A stretch of DNA of 64,000 nt from Rudaea sp. (GCA_031291055.1 JARLJU010000204.1:62001-126000), one strand, 5' to 3'; shown: positions 44,897-54,585, counted from the first letter of the stretch. The notes: generated by a model from the sequence alone, not told the origin. Translations and numbers: made by a program.

Positions 44897-46129
44897 CTAG
44901 GTCGTGCCGCGAACCGGTCGATCGTGCTGATCCGGCGCGTGATCGGATTGATTGATGGCAGCCGCGGTCTCGTGCTGATGATGCATGGGCAGAACGACGC
45001 GGAATTTCGTGCCCTCGCCGACCTTGCTCTGCACTTCGATGCGGCCGCCGTGCTTGCGTACAATACTGTACGACAACGATAAACCCAATCCGGTGCCCTG
45101 GCCAACCGGCTTGGTGGTGAAGAATGGGTCGAATATGCGTTCCAGGCTTTCCTGAGGAATGCCTTTGCCCGTGTCGGAGATCTCGACAAATACATTTTCG
45201 CCTTCTTTCCCGGTGGCAATGCCGATCGTGCCGCGGTTTTCTATGGCGTGCCCGGCGTTGACGAGAATATTGAGGAATACCTGATTGAGCTGCGACGGCA
45301 GGCATTCAATCTGGGGAATGTCGCCGTAATTGCGTTGTACATCGCATTTGTACTTCAGGTCGTTCCAGACAATATTAAGCGTGCTGTCCAGGCCGCGATG
45401 CAAGTCGGCCATGGTCCATTCCTCGGCATATCCGGCGCGGGAAAAGTCGCGCAGGTTTTCAACGATCTTCCTTACCCGCTCGATACCCTCGCGCGATTCG
45501 GACAACAGCATCGGCAAATCTTTCACCAGAAAGTCAAAATCGATCTGTTGTTTGACTTCCGCGACTTCGTTGCGCCGCTCGTTGCTCTCGGCATCCACGC
45601 CGCGCAGTCCCTTGTCGTAGACACCGATCACGCGGAACAGGTTGTTGATGTATTCGCCGAGCGTACCCAGATTCGAATAGATATAGCCGATCGGATTGTT
45701 GATTTCGTGCGCCACGCCCGCAGCCAGCTGGCCGATGGAAGCCATCTTGTCCGATTGCAGCAATTTCGCCTCGGCACTGCGCAGGCGCGCATAGGCATGA
45801 TCGATCTCGCGCCGCCGCTCCGGGAAATCGGTATTCGCACGCCCGGCAGGCTCGATCTGTGCGATGAATCGCGTGGCGGTCGAAGCCGCCGCGACGAATG
45901 GACGCAAGCGCACGCTCAGCCGGGCCTTGCGTGGGTCGACGCCGGAATATTCGCGTTTCAGCTCGAAGCTGCCTTCGGACGTCGCCCGCGCGAGCGCTTC
46001 CGGGTCAAACCAGTCCAGTACTCGATCGGCAAGTTGCTCGGCAGTGCCGGCTTCGAGCAAGGTACATGCCGCCGAGTCTGCACACAGCAAGATTCCGTCT
46101 CTGGTTATTGCGTACTGCGCCTCGAACAT
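44897..46129 (-). CDS. Soluble sensor histidine kinase
   Basis: A 410-residue kinase from ATG 46129 with a PAS-like N-terminus (MFEAQYAITRDGILLCADSAACTLLEAG), HisKA with His141 in GVAHEINNP and HATPase_c (INVLVNAGHAIEN type: NILVNAGHAIENRG, DTGKGIPQESLERIFDPFFTTKPVG, GTGLGLSLS). No transmembrane segment is evident, suggesting a cytosolic input. The frame stays open to GTG 46294, right beside the M56 stop, but a -10 box inside it (46203-46208) suggests an own promoter and the shorter start. It precedes the receiver gene by 9 bases. Confidence 0.88.
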   Translation of the reverse strand: MFEAQYAITRDGILLCADSAACTLLEAGTAEQLADRVLDWFDPEALARATSEGSFELKREYSGVDPRKARLSVRLRPFVAAASTATRFIAQIEPAGRANTDFPERRREIDHAYARLRSAEAKLLQSDKMASIGQLAAGVAHEINNPIGYIYSNLGTLGEYINNLFRVIGVYDKGLRGVDAESNERRNEVAEVKQQIDFDFLVKDLPMLLSESREGIERVRKIVENLRDFSRAGYAEEWTMADLHRGLDSTLNIVWNDLKYKCDVQRNYGDIPQIECLPSQLNQVFLNILVNAGHAIENRGTIGIATGKEGENVFVEISDTGKGIPQESLERIFDPFFTTKPVGQGTGLGLSLSYSIVRKHGGRIEVQSKVGEGTKFRVVLPMHHQHETAAAINQSDHAPDQHDRPVRGTT

Positions 46130-46202
46130 CCCTTCCACTGCCCGACTAAACTGAAAGTCGCTGATTAACAGGATCGGTAATTTCCAAGCAGGCTTCAGTC
46201 CG

Positions 46203-46208
46203 AGTATA
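46203..46208 (-). promoter_or_regulatory. Possible -10 box for the kinase/response-regulator pair
   Basis: On the minus strand TATACT reads at 46208-46203, about 75 bases before the preferred kinase start codon. No good -35 hexamer was seen at standard spacing. It lies between the M56 stop and the kinase start. Confidence 0.35.
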
Positions 46209-46294
46209 GCGCAAGAAAAAATAGACGCAGCGAAACGCGGGACGATTTTATCCGGACCAAGTTTAACCGCACCCGGCGACTGCACCGGCCCCAC

Positions 46295-48646
46295 TCAGTG
46301 GCTCAAAGCGCGATCAGCCTCGCCGCGGTCGGAATCGGACAGGTGTTTGGCGACGTCGCGATAGCGATCCATCAGGCGCGCGTCATCCGGCATGACGCGC
46401 GCGAGTGCGACCAGGACTTCGCGGCACTCGTAGCTCGACTTGATCTGCGTGGCCGAGTCGAGTACGTCGCCGAGCGCCTTGGGGCCGAGCTTTCCCGCGT
46501 TGATCAGGGCGAGCAAGGCCTCGCGATGTTCGTAATCCGAGCCGAGACTTTGCGCCGAATGCGTGTAGGCCGCGGCCACAGAATTGATATCGTGGGCCCG
46601 CTGCGCGACGGCGACAAGAAGCTGGCGATGTTCGTAGTCCGAACGCATGGAAGCGCTGGCCGTGATCACGCTGCCAAGTTGGGCATCGTCCAGGCCACCA
46701 TGGTTCAGCATGGATTCCAGCGTGCGCCGACGCTCGTAGTCCGAATGCACGCCCAGGGCTGCGTCGAGCCAGGCCTGGCGAACATCGTCCGCGTTCGCCA
46801 GTCGCGCTACGACACCAACGAGCAATTCCGCGCGCTCGTAGTCGGAACTGAAATGGTCGACTTGATGCAGGAAGGTAATCTGCCGCGCCGCATCGAGCGC
46901 CTGTTGGTCGAACAGGCCGCTCAAAGCCTGGCGACGTTCGTAGTCGGAGTGCATGGCGCCGGAAAGCTGCAGCGCGCGATCCAGTTCGGCGGGCTTCAGC
47001 TTGCCCGTGCCTGCAAGCAGCTTCAGATAGATCGAGCGCGCGTAATCGGAATGGATCTGGCCGATTTCGTCGAGGACACGCGGTGCGCCGCCTTCGGCGT
47101 ACAGGCGTTTTACCCGCGCCTCCGCGCCGATTCCCGTACGCATCAGCTCCTTCACGGCGGTCGCCATCAAGGCACGCGCCTTGTCGTCGTAAGCCTGCTC
47201 CGTGCCGTTGACGAAATAGCGTCGCTCAAGCTTGTTCCCGCGAGCGGCCAACTCGATGCGCCGGGTCGCGCCATCGCGCGTTTCCTCGAACCGCGCGGTG
47301 CCATCTGCGCTAAGGCTCGCGACATCGGTCTCGTCAGTGTTGAAGTCGATCTTGCCGTCGACGTTTGCGCTGAACTTGTGTGCGGCATCGCTGAAACTGA
47401 CAGACATGATCTGATGACCGTTCAGGCTGCCTTCGACATTGACGTCGTCATGGATGCTTACGCTGGTATGACTCGTATCCTGCGGGGCCGGGCTCGGCGC
47501 TTGTTGTGGCGCCGACGGCGCTGCATAGGCAAGGCCTGAGTCGAAGCCAATCGCCGGCAGGCATGCCGCGCTGGCGACGAGAACAATCAGGGCGAAGGCG
47601 CGCGCAAGCGCTCCTGAAGACGCGGTTTCCATGACAACTCCTTCGAGCAGCCGCTCGATTCGATGCAACAAAGACGACGGTCGCGCGGCCATCGCCGGCG
47701 CAAGGTTGAATACCTTCCGAGCCACATGGCGCTCGGCACAGACGGCAAGACATTCGGCAAGACGGCGGCCACCACCGGCTTGCTGTGCGGCGAACGCGTC
47801 GCAGAAAAGTTCCGCGATCTCGTCAAGCCGGCGTTGCGCGATGCCGGCCGCGGGCATGAACCAGAACAGCGCACGCCAGAATGCCGTCAGCAATTTCCAG
47901 CCGGGGTCGCCGCGCGCGATATGCGCCAGTTCATGCGCCAGCATCGCCCGCAACTGGGCGCGATCGAGCGTATCGATCGCCCAGACCGGCAGGACGATGC
48001 GCGCGAAAGGCGCGGCGATCGGGCTCGGGATGGTGTCGAGGCTGAGCAACCGCGGTTCGGCAATTCCCGCTCGCGTGGCCAGTGTGCTCAGATCTTCCTT
48101 CAATGCGGGGTTCGCGAGCGTCACGGCGTCAGCAAGGGTACGCTGCAGCCGAGCGAAACTCGCCGTCATCCGGGCGATCGCGAACAAGGCAGCACCCAGC
48201 CAGATACCCACGATCCATGCCGGCCAATCCCGCGATGAGCCCGGAGATGAGCGTGGACCAGCCGACAGCGAACCCGCGAGCGCAGTCGAAGATCGTTCCT
48301 CAGCAGGCAATCGATCGGGCATTGCGCGCTGATGCCGAGATGTCGATGGCGACTCGGCGCTGGCGGCGATGAATTGGTTCGCCGACTGAGCGCGTGGCAG
48401 CACGGGACTATCGGACACTGCGCCAAGATGCCAGCGTCCGCCTATCTGCCATTGTTGCCGGGGCGACTGTTGCGAGGCCACTTGCAACGTTGCCGTGAGC
48501 ACGCAACCGAACAGCGCCGTGCGCCACAGCAGCTGCCGACAGGCGCAGCGCAGCGCAGGAAAAGTCCGATCGATCGCCCACGCAGCGAACAGGAGCACGG
48601 TGCCGTGCAGGGCGATCGTCAGCAACCAGGCAGCGACGAGATCCAT
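46295..48646 (-). CDS. M56-family metallopeptidase with seven 34-residue SDYE repeats (BlaR1-like)
   Basis: A 783-residue membrane protein. The N-terminus has hydrophobic helices (about residues 3-24, 40-55 and 143-158), a zinc site HELAH at 238-242 (HELAHIARGD) with a second Glu in DEIAELFCDAF (about 276-282), and another helix near 350-365. Residues 368-530 form a periplasmic region with a DUF-like beta-rich stretch. From residue 533 the motif SDYE recurs at 533, 567, 601, 635, 669, 703 and 737: an exact 34-residue period, with a weak eighth unit at the end. The M56 family includes BlaR1/MecR1, which cleave BlaI-type repressors. The preceding gene encodes a BlaI-type repressor, 5 bases away. 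Confidence 0.9.
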   Translation of the reverse strand: MDLVAAWLLTIALHGTVLLFAAWAIDRTFPALRCACRQLLWRTALFGCVLTATLQVASQQSPRQQWQIGGRWHLGAVSDSPVLPRAQSANQFIAASAESPSTSRHQRAMPDRLPAEERSSTALAGSLSAGPRSSPGSSRDWPAWIVGIWLGAALFAIARMTASFARLQRTLADAVTLANPALKEDLSTLATRAGIAEPRLLSLDTIPSPIAAPFARIVLPVWAIDTLDRAQLRAMLAHELAHIARGDPGWKLLTAFWRALFWFMPAAGIAQRRLDEIAELFCDAFAAQQAGGGRRLAECLAVCAERHVARKVFNLAPAMAARPSSLLHRIERLLEGVVMETASSGALARAFALIVLVASAACLPAIGFDSGLAYAAPSAPQQAPSPAPQDTSHTSVSIHDDVNVEGSLNGHQIMSVSFSDAAHKFSANVDGKIDFNTDETDVASLSADGTARFEETRDGATRRIELAARGNKLERRYFVNGTEQAYDDKARALMATAVKELMRTGIGAEARVKRLYAEGGAPRVLDEIGQIHSDYARSIYLKLLAGTGKLKPAELDRALQLSGAMHSDYERRQALSGLFDQQALDAARQITFLHQVDHFSSDYERAELLVGVVARLANADDVRQAWLDAALGVHSDYERRRTLESMLNHGGLDDAQLGSVITASASMRSDYEHRQLLVAVAQRAHDINSVAAAYTHSAQSLGSDYEHREALLALINAGKLGPKALGDVLDSATQIKSSYECREVLVALARVMPDDARLMDRYRDVAKHLSDSDRGEADRALSH

Positions 48647-48651
48647 GGCCT

Positions 48652-49044
48652 TCAGTCTCCCTTCCGGACATTTTTTGCCAGCCGCTTGCGCACACGTTCG
48701 AGATCGCCCGGCGCGACTTCCGCTTCACTGACCAGGTGCGCGACCAGCTCGCGTGCATCGCCGCCGAACAAGGAGCCAACCAGATCCGCAACCATGGAAC
48801 GGCGCACCTGCGGCTCGCTGACCAAGGCGCGGTAAATCAATTGCCGGCCGTCGCGCCGCTGGGTAACGACGCCGCGCTTTTCCAGACGCGTCAGCAGCGT
48901 GGCGACCGTGGTGTATTTCAGGCCGCGTTCCCGCGCCAGTGCAGTGGCTACGTCGGTCACGCTGGTTTCGCCCTGATGCCACAGCGTGCGCATCACGGCA
49001 ATCTGCAGATCGCTGAGGGCGACGTTGGGTTCTATCTGGGCCAT
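48652..49044 (-). CDS. BlaI/MecI/CopY-family transcriptional repressor
   Basis: A 130-residue winged-helix repressor. The DNA-binding domain LSDLQIAVMRTLWHQGETSVTDVATALARERGLKYTTVATLLTRLEKRGVV spans about residues 10-61, and the C-terminal helices give dimerisation. The site at 49066-49081 upstream matches the BlaI/MecI operator type and overlaps the putative promoter, so it probably represses its own operon with the M56 gene. Cleavage by the M56 protease would relieve repression. No beta-lactamase gene is adjacent. Confidence 0.93.
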   Translation of the reverse strand: MAQIEPNVALSDLQIAVMRTLWHQGETSVTDVATALARERGLKYTTVATLLTRLEKRGVVTQRRDGRQLIYRALVSEPQVRRSMVADLVGSLFGGDARELVAHLVSEAEVAPGDLERVRKRLAKNVRKGD

Positions 49045-49060
49045 GATCTTTTTCTACGCT

Positions 49061-49101
49061 TGTAGTACTACATTTGTAGTAGATCAGCGCCAAAACTGCA
49101 A
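49061..49101 (-). promoter_or_regulatory. Promoter and BlaI-type operator of the blaI-M56 operon
   Basis: On the minus strand a -35 TTGCAG (49101-49096), a 17-base spacer and a -10 TACAAA (49078-49073) form a plausible promoter. The operator TACTACA-AA-TGTAGTA (49081-49066) is a 7-bp inverted repeat with a 2-base centre, and lies over the -10. It overlaps a further palindrome TGTAGTACTACA (49061-49072). The pattern fits the TACA/TGTA half-site of BlaI and MecI. The blaI start codon is 16 bases downstream of the site. Confidence 0.82.
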
Positions 49102-49188
49102 GAGGTCGAAAGTCATGGTTGCAATCCGGTGCAGCGGCTGCGCGACCGGCACAATGGATTTCGCGGCCGGGACAAACGCCAAGAAGGC

Positions 49189-51369
49189 TCAGACTACGGA
49201 CAAGTTGGCATACGCGAGCACCAGCCACTTGGCGCCGGCGTTTTCAAAATTGACCTGCACCCGCGCATGCGCACCCGAACCTTCGGCATCGATCACGACG
49301 CCCTCGCCGAAGCTGGCATGACGCACGTGCTGGCCCAGTTTGAGCGTCGGCGCGTCGCCGCCGTCGTCGATGAAATGGCCGCCGTAAAGCGGGCGCGACA
49401 CCTGCACGCGCGGACGTACCTCCTGTACCAGCTCGCGCGGCAACTCGTGCAGGAAACGCGAGGGGCGATTGTAGGTCTCCGATCCGTGCAGGCGGCGCGA
49501 TTCAGCATAGGACAATACGAGGGTTTCGCGGGCACGCGTGATGCCGACGTAGGCGAGGCGGCGCTCTTCTTCCAGGCGTCCGGGTTCGTCGAGCGATTTC
49601 TGGCTGGGGAAAAGGCCGTCTTCCAGGCCGACCAGAAACACCAGCGGAAATTCCAGGCCCTTGGCCGAGTGCAAAGTCATCAACTGCACGCAGTCTTCCC
49701 AGGCTTCGCCCTGACTGTCGCCTGCTTCAAGCGCAGCGTGGGCGAGGAAGGCGGTGAGTTCGGAAAATTCGGCTTCGATGTCCTCGGCCGTGCGCTCGAA
49801 GCGGCTGGCGACATTGACCAGTTCGTCGAGATTTTCCACCCGCGATTCCGCGCTGCCGCGCGAATCGGCCTCGTAGAAATCACGCAGGCCGCTGCGCTGG
49901 ATCGCGTGATCCATCTGTTCGGCCAGCGGCAATGCCGTGTCGCCGTCCGACGCACAGGCCCGGGCCAGTTCCCCGATCAGGGCAAGAAACGCCTTCAGCG
50001 CATTTTTTGCACGCCCGGCCAGCCCGGCGTCGGTGAGTTCGACCAGCACCGCGTCCCACAGCGAGCTGGCGTTCTGCCGCGCACGCTGGCGCAGGGTATC
50101 CAGGGTACGTTCGCCGATGCCGCGCGGCGGCGTGTTCACGCTGCGCTCGAACGCGGCATCGTCGTGGCAGTTGGCGGCCAGGCGCAGGTAGGCGAGCGCA
50201 TCCTTGATCTCGGCGCGGTCAAAAAAACGCAGGCCGCCGTAAACGCGATAGCGGACGTCGTGCTGGATCAGTTGTTCCTCGAAGTTGCGCGACTGCGCGT
50301 TGGATCGGTATAAAATCGCGCATTCGCTCGCTTTTCCACCTTGTTGCAGATGCTCGCGGATGCGCTCGACGACGAAGCGCGCCTCGTCCTGTTCGTTGTA
50401 GGCGGCATACAGCGCGACGGGCGACCCCGCCTCGCCCGCGGTCCACAGCTTCTTGCCGAGGCGCTGCGGATTGTTGGCGATGATCGCGTTCGCGGCTTTC
50501 AGGATCGTGCCGGTGGAACGGTAGTTCTGCTCCAGCCGGATGGTTGTCGCGCCTGGAAAGTCGCGCAGGAAATGCTGCACGTTTTCCACGCGCGCGCCGC
50601 GCCAGCCGTAGATCGCCTGGTCGTCGTCGCCGACCACGAACATCTGTCCGTCGGTGCCGGCCAGCATGCGCAGCCACGCATACTGGATCGTGTTGGTGTC
50701 CTGGAACTCGTCGATCAGCAGATGCCGGTAACGTTCGCGATAGTGCGCCAGCAGCGCGTCGTCGTTGAGCCACAATTCGTGTGAGCGCAGCAGCAGTTCG
50801 GCGAAATCCACCAGGCCGGAGCGCTGACACGTCGCCTCGTAGGAGCGGTAGATATCCAGCAGGGTGCGGGTCAGCGGATTGCCGCCGTGCTCGAATGCGT
50901 CCGGCCGCTTGCCCTCGTCCTTGGCCGTATTGATGAACCATGCCGCCTGGCGCGGCGGAAAACGCGCCTCATCCAGTCCCAAGCCCAGGATCGTGCGCTT
51001 GATCAGGCGCTGCTGATCGTCGCTGTCCAGAATCTGGAACGTCTGCGGCAATTTCGCTTCGCGCCAGTGCTGGCGCAGCAGGCGATGGGCGATGCCGTGG
51101 AAGGTGCCGACGCTCAGTCCGCGCGTGCCTTGGGCAATCAGCGTATCGCAGCGCGCGCGCATTTCAGCGGCGGCCTTGTTGGTGAAGGTGACGGCGAGTA
51201 TCGACCACGGCGAGGCGCGTTCGACTTCGAGCAGCCACGCGATCCGATGGGTAAGCACGCGGGTCTTGCCGGAACCGGCGCCGGCAAGCACGAGATAATG
51301 TCCCGGCGGCGCGCTGACGGCTTGGCGCTGAGCCGGGTTCAGGTCATCCAAAAGATGGGAAACGTCCAT
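49189..51369 (-). CDS. uvrD: DNA helicase II
   Basis: A superfamily 1A helicase for nucleotide-excision and mismatch repair. The 726-residue protein opens with MDVSHLLDDLNPAQRQAVSAPPGH, then the Walker A GAGSGKTR, motif II DEFQDTN, QNYRST, and the C-terminal UvrD motifs LMTLHSAKGLEFP and VGITRARETL. The C-terminal RPSRFLHELP and SFGEGVVIDAEG segments agree with UvrD rather than Rep or PcrA. Length is normal. It is divergent from nothing near; the closest genes are 145 bases away (blaI) and 172 bases away (DUF3185). Confidence 0.96.
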   Translation of the reverse strand: MDVSHLLDDLNPAQRQAVSAPPGHYLVLAGAGSGKTRVLTHRIAWLLEVERASPWSILAVTFTNKAAAEMRARCDTLIAQGTRGLSVGTFHGIAHRLLRQHWREAKLPQTFQILDSDDQQRLIKRTILGLGLDEARFPPRQAAWFINTAKDEGKRPDAFEHGGNPLTRTLLDIYRSYEATCQRSGLVDFAELLLRSHELWLNDDALLAHYRERYRHLLIDEFQDTNTIQYAWLRMLAGTDGQMFVVGDDDQAIYGWRGARVENVQHFLRDFPGATTIRLEQNYRSTGTILKAANAIIANNPQRLGKKLWTAGEAGSPVALYAAYNEQDEARFVVERIREHLQQGGKASECAILYRSNAQSRNFEEQLIQHDVRYRVYGGLRFFDRAEIKDALAYLRLAANCHDDAAFERSVNTPPRGIGERTLDTLRQRARQNASSLWDAVLVELTDAGLAGRAKNALKAFLALIGELARACASDGDTALPLAEQMDHAIQRSGLRDFYEADSRGSAESRVENLDELVNVASRFERTAEDIEAEFSELTAFLAHAALEAGDSQGEAWEDCVQLMTLHSAKGLEFPLVFLVGLEDGLFPSQKSLDEPGRLEEERRLAYVGITRARETLVLSYAESRRLHGSETYNRPSRFLHELPRELVQEVRPRVQVSRPLYGGHFIDDGGDAPTLKLGQHVRHASFGEGVVIDAEGSGAHARVQVNFENAGAKWLVLAYANLSVV

Positions 51370-51541
51370 CGCGGCATTGTACTGGCCGCGTTGCGATTGC
51401 GGCCATGCAACCCGCCGCGATCACGCCGCTCGATGCGGTCGTGCGACTTCATGCACGAAGTGGACGGCCACTGCTGCGGTATTCTGCAGGTGCGGTCGCG
51501 TCACTCGGTGTGACCGTGCCTGCGCCAGCCGCGCAGTCACC

Positions 51542-51760
51542 CTAGGACTTGCGCATCGCACCCGCGGCAACCAGCCCGAGTCCGACCAGTGCGGCGATGC
51601 CGCCGGCCCATTGCGGCACGGTTTTGTCCTGGCTCACGGTTGCCGAGATGCTGCCGATCCGGGCAACTTCCTTGTCGTGCGGATATTCGAGTTTGCCCAG
51701 AAACGCGGCAACCCCGCCGATGATGAGGATCACACCGATCACGATCATTGCTCCACGCAT
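51542..51760 (-). CDS. DUF3185-family small membrane protein
   Basis: A 72-residue protein with two hydrophobic helices, AMIVIGVILIIGGVAAFLG and AGGIAALVGLGLVAAGAM, separated by a polar stretch. It matches DUF3185 proteins, whose function is not known. The start is supported by AGGAGAGGG five bases before ATG 51760 on the minus strand. Confidence 0.82.
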   Translation of the reverse strand: MRGAMIVIGVILIIGGVAAFLGKLEYPHDKEVARIGSISATVSQDKTVPQWAGGIAALVGLGLVAAGAMRKS

Positions 51761-51825
51761 AGTCCCTCTCCTGTTGTTTCATACCGCGCTAAAATCAAGT
51801 TGAGCCGCAATCAACCGGGCGTCGA

Positions 51826-52881
51826 TCAGCTGCCCTCGAGCAGCTTGACTCCGGGCAAGTTGACCACATAGTCGGCACCCATCAGTTGCGACGGCGTGAA
51901 GTAGCCGCCAGTCGGGTGCGTAAGTTGCAACACGTGCTCGGCGATGCCCAGCGACGCAGTCACGGTAAGGTCGTAGCCGTTCGGTGCGCTCAGGGCAAGT
52001 TTGACTTCCTTGCCGGCGCGGTTGCGCACTTCGCCCCAGACGTAGCTGCCGCTGTCGCTGCGGCGTTTTTCGCTGGGACCCGGCGTGGTCTTGTCGATCT
52101 TCTTCTTCATCAGATTCTGCACATAGCCCAGTTTCAGCACAGGCTGCAACCGGCGCATCCACCGCATGCGCTGGATGGTTTTCGGCGGTACGACCATGTA
52201 GGTCTCGATGTTCGGAATGCCGGTCGAAATGTAGGCGGTAAAGACGTCACCCCAGGGGATCGTCATGGCCGTGCGCGCCTTCCCATCGCGCGCGAATTCG
52301 CGTGATTTCCACGCCAGCGGCACGGTTTTCAGTTCACCGTCGATGCGTGCTCTCCCACCCTTGCGCAAGCCTTCGACGCTGGTCTTTGCGGTGCCGGGAC
52401 TCGGGCCGCCGCCGGCCTCGAAGGCCAGGACCAGAGAAGTGGCATCCGGCAATCGCCGCTTGAGCATGGCCGCGGTACAGTCGGTCGGCACGACATCGAA
52501 ACCGGACCCTGGCAGCACGATGACGCCCTGATGCTTGGCCCGCACATGTGCGTGGTGACACAACTCGAACACGTCGATCTCGCCGGTAATGTCCAGATAG
52601 TGCACGTTCAGGTCAAGGCAGGCGTTGAGCATGGGCGCAGCGGTGCGCGAGAACGGGCCGGCGCAGTGCAGGACGACGGCGACCCCGCCGAGATTGCGTG
52701 CCACCTCGTTCGGATTGGACAGCTCGAACACGCGCCGCGACAGGCCCAGTTCCTGCGCGAGCGCATCGACCTGGTCGCGATTGCGCCCGGCCAGCATCGG
52801 CTTGAGGCCGCGTTTGGCCGCCTCACGTGCAATCAGGCGTCCGGTATATCCGTTCGCCCCGTAGATCATCAATCGGCTCAT
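51826..52881 (-). CDS. Saccharopine dehydrogenase-like NAD(P)-binding oxidoreductase
   Basis: A 351-residue protein with a Rossmann fold GANGYTGRLIAREAAKRG at the N-terminus and the family segments VVLHCAGPFSRTAAPMLNACLD and HYLDITGE. It belongs to the trans-acting enoyl-reductase/saccharopine-dehydrogenase-like group; a lysine-pathway role is unlikely since the C-terminal saccharopine domain is absent. ATG 52881 overlaps the stop of the SDR upstream by four bases, so the two are probably one operon. Substrate unknown. Confidence 0.83.
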   Translation of the reverse strand: MSRLMIYGANGYTGRLIAREAAKRGLKPMLAGRNRDQVDALAQELGLSRRVFELSNPNEVARNLGGVAVVLHCAGPFSRTAAPMLNACLDLNVHYLDITGEIDVFELCHHAHVRAKHQGVIVLPGSGFDVVPTDCTAAMLKRRLPDATSLVLAFEAGGGPSPGTAKTSVEGLRKGGRARIDGELKTVPLAWKSREFARDGKARTAMTIPWGDVFTAYISTGIPNIETYMVVPPKTIQRMRWMRRLQPVLKLGYVQNLMKKKIDKTTPGPSEKRRSDSGSYVWGEVRNRAGKEVKLALSAPNGYDLTVTASLGIAEHVLQLTHPTGGYFTPSQLMGADYVVNLPGVKLLEGS

Positions 52882-53687
52882 CGGGCGTTGCCTCCCTTGC
52901 GCATGACGTCGACCAACTTGCGGAAAAACAGCTCCGGCAGGAAGCGCTTGATGCGCCAACGCCCGATTTCACCCGAGGTCGGCAGGATCAGGAAATCGCC
53001 GCGTTGCATGCCGCGATAGATTCGCGCGGCGACCTCGTCGGCGCCTTCCTTCGCATTCTTCATGAGTTTTGATGCGGCCGCCTTGTCCGCTTCCGGCGCG
53101 CGCGAGGTTTCCATCAGATTGGTCTGGAAGAATGCCGGACAGACCACGGAAACGCGTACCGCGCTGTTGGCCAGGGCAAGCTCGCCGCGCAGGCATTCGG
53201 ACAGGGCAATGACCCCGGCCTTGCTGGCCGAATAGGCCGCCATGCGCGGTGCATTGGCAATACCGGCAAATGAGGCAATGTTCACAATGTGGCCTTTGCC
53301 CTGTTCGAGCAGCACCGGCAGGAAGGCGCGGCAGCCACGCACGACTCCCATCAGGTTGATGTTGAGGGTCCAGCGCCAGTCGTCGAGCGAGGTCTGCGCC
53401 AGCGTTCCGGCCGAAGCCACGCCGGCGTTGTTGACTACGACGTCGACACCGTCCCAGGCGGCGAGGATTTCATCGCGCATGGTATCGACCGACGCGTCAT
53501 CGCCCACGTCAACCTTGAGCGCCATCGCACCGACGCCGAATTCGGTGATCAGGCGCACGGTGTCCTGCGCCCGATCCAGGCGCACGTCGGCGCAGGCGAC
53601 CCGCCAGCCGTTTTCGGCGAAGCAGAACGACAGCGCCCGGCCGAGGCCGCTGCCTGCGCCGGTGATGAGCACGCGCTTGTGATCCAC
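52878..53687 (-). CDS. Short-chain dehydrogenase/reductase
   Basis: A 269-residue SDR. It has the cofactor motif [11 protein letters not shown] (residues about 8-18), the NNAG motif and the active-site YSASK with Ser in NIASFAG. A basic C-terminal tail follows the core. GTG 53687 is preferred: AGGAGG lies about 8 bases upstream on the minus strand, while the longer frame to 53825 overlaps the divergent SDR. Reaction unknown. It is divergent from the SDR at 53746. Confidence 0.87.
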   Translation of the reverse strand: MDHKRVLITGAGSGLGRALSFCFAENGWRVACADVRLDRAQDTVRLITEFGVGAMALKVDVGDDASVDTMRDEILAAWDGVDVVVNNAGVASAGTLAQTSLDDWRWTLNINLMGVVRGCRAFLPVLLEQGKGHIVNIASFAGIANAPRMAAYSASKAGVIALSECLRGELALANSAVRVSVVCPAFFQTNLMETSRAPEADKAAASKLMKNAKEGADEVAARIYRGMQRGDFLILPTSGEIGRWRIKRFLPELFFRKLVDVMRKGGNAR

Positions 53688-53745
53688 GGCGCCAACCTCC
53701 TGGGGTTTGTTATGCTCGGATAGTATGCCAGCACCCGGAGTCACG

Positions 53746-54510
53746 ATGGACAACGAATCCTTGTTCGATCTGCGCGGCAAGACCGCGCTGGTGACCGGCG
53801 CCAGCCGCGGTATCGGTGCGGCCACGGCACACTTGCTGGCCAGCTACGGCGCACACGTGGTCGTATCCAGCCGCAAACTGGAGAGTTGCGAGCAGGTGGT
53901 TGCCGCGATCCGCTCGGCCGGCGGCAAGGCCAGCGCCTGCGCCGCCCACATCGGCGATGTGGGCTCCATCGATGCATTGTTCGCGCGACTGGACGGCGAG
54001 GACCTGCTGCCGGATGTCCTGGTCAACAACGCGGCGACAAACCCGCATTTCGGACCGATGCTCGACATGGATCTGGCTGCGTTCGACAAGACCGTCGAAG
54101 TGAACATCCGCGGCTATTTCTATGTATCGGTGAAGGCGGCGCGGACGATGCGCGAGCGCGGCGGCGCGATCGTCAACGTGGCTTCCGTGAACGGCCGCCG
54201 CGCGGCGCCGGGGCAGGGAGTTTATTCGCTGAGCAAGGCGGCCATCCTGTCGATGACAGAAGGCTTCGCCAAGGAACTGGCGCAATACAAGATCCGTGTC
54301 AATGCCGTTCTGCCCGGACTCACCGATACGAAGTTCGCCGGCGCGCTGACGCAAAATCCGGAACTGCTCAAGCATTTGTTGCGTGCAATACCGCTGGGGC
54401 GGATCGCGCAACCGGCCGAGATCGCGCCGATGATCGCGTTCCTATGCACGCCGGCGGCAAGCTACATCACTGGAGCGAGTTTTGCCGTGGATGGCGGATA
54501 CCTGGCGTGA
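53746..54510 (+). CDS. Short-chain dehydrogenase/reductase
   Basis: A 254-residue SDR with [13 protein letters not shown] near residue 17, NNAATNP, and the YSLSK active site; the C-terminus [15 protein letters not shown] matches the FabG/classical SDR pattern. Start ATG 53746 ([12 protein letters not shown]) fits the family; ATG 53725 would add 7 residues. It is divergent from the other SDR with a short shared promoter region (about 58 bases). The pairing of two SDRs and a saccharopine-like reductase suggests a small oxidoreductase cluster of unknown substrate. Confidence 0.87.
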   Translation: MDNESLFDLRGKTALVTGASRGIGAATAHLLASYGAHVVVSSRKLESCEQVVAAIRSAGGKASACAAHIGDVGSIDALFARLDGEDLLPDVLVNNAATNPHFGPMLDMDLAAFDKTVEVNIRGYFYVSVKAARTMRERGGAIVNVASVNGRRAAPGQGVYSLSKAAILSMTEGFAKELAQYKIRVNAVLPGLTDTKFAGALTQNPELLKHLLRAIPLGRIAQPAEIAPMIAFLCTPAASYITGASFAVDGGYLA

Positions 54511-54545
54511 GCGCAATGCCACATTGTGGAAAAGGATGTAGCCAC

Positions 54546-54585
54546 AAAAAAATGCCCCGGAAGCTTAGGGGGAAGCTTCCGGGGC
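54546..54585 (-). terminator. Rho-independent terminator of the sX13-type sRNA
   Basis: On the minus strand a perfect 13-bp stem, GCCCCGGAAGCTT (54585-54573) with AAGCTTCCGGGGC (54566-54554), encloses a 6-base loop and is followed by ATTTTTTT (54553-54546). It is one of the clearest intrinsic terminators in the window. Confidence 0.92.

Noticed and set aside
54554-54585. Terminator hairpin for the SDR gene on the plus strand
   Set aside because: On the plus strand the stem is followed by a G-rich run with no T tract; the T tract is on the minus strand, so it serves the sRNA/polA side.
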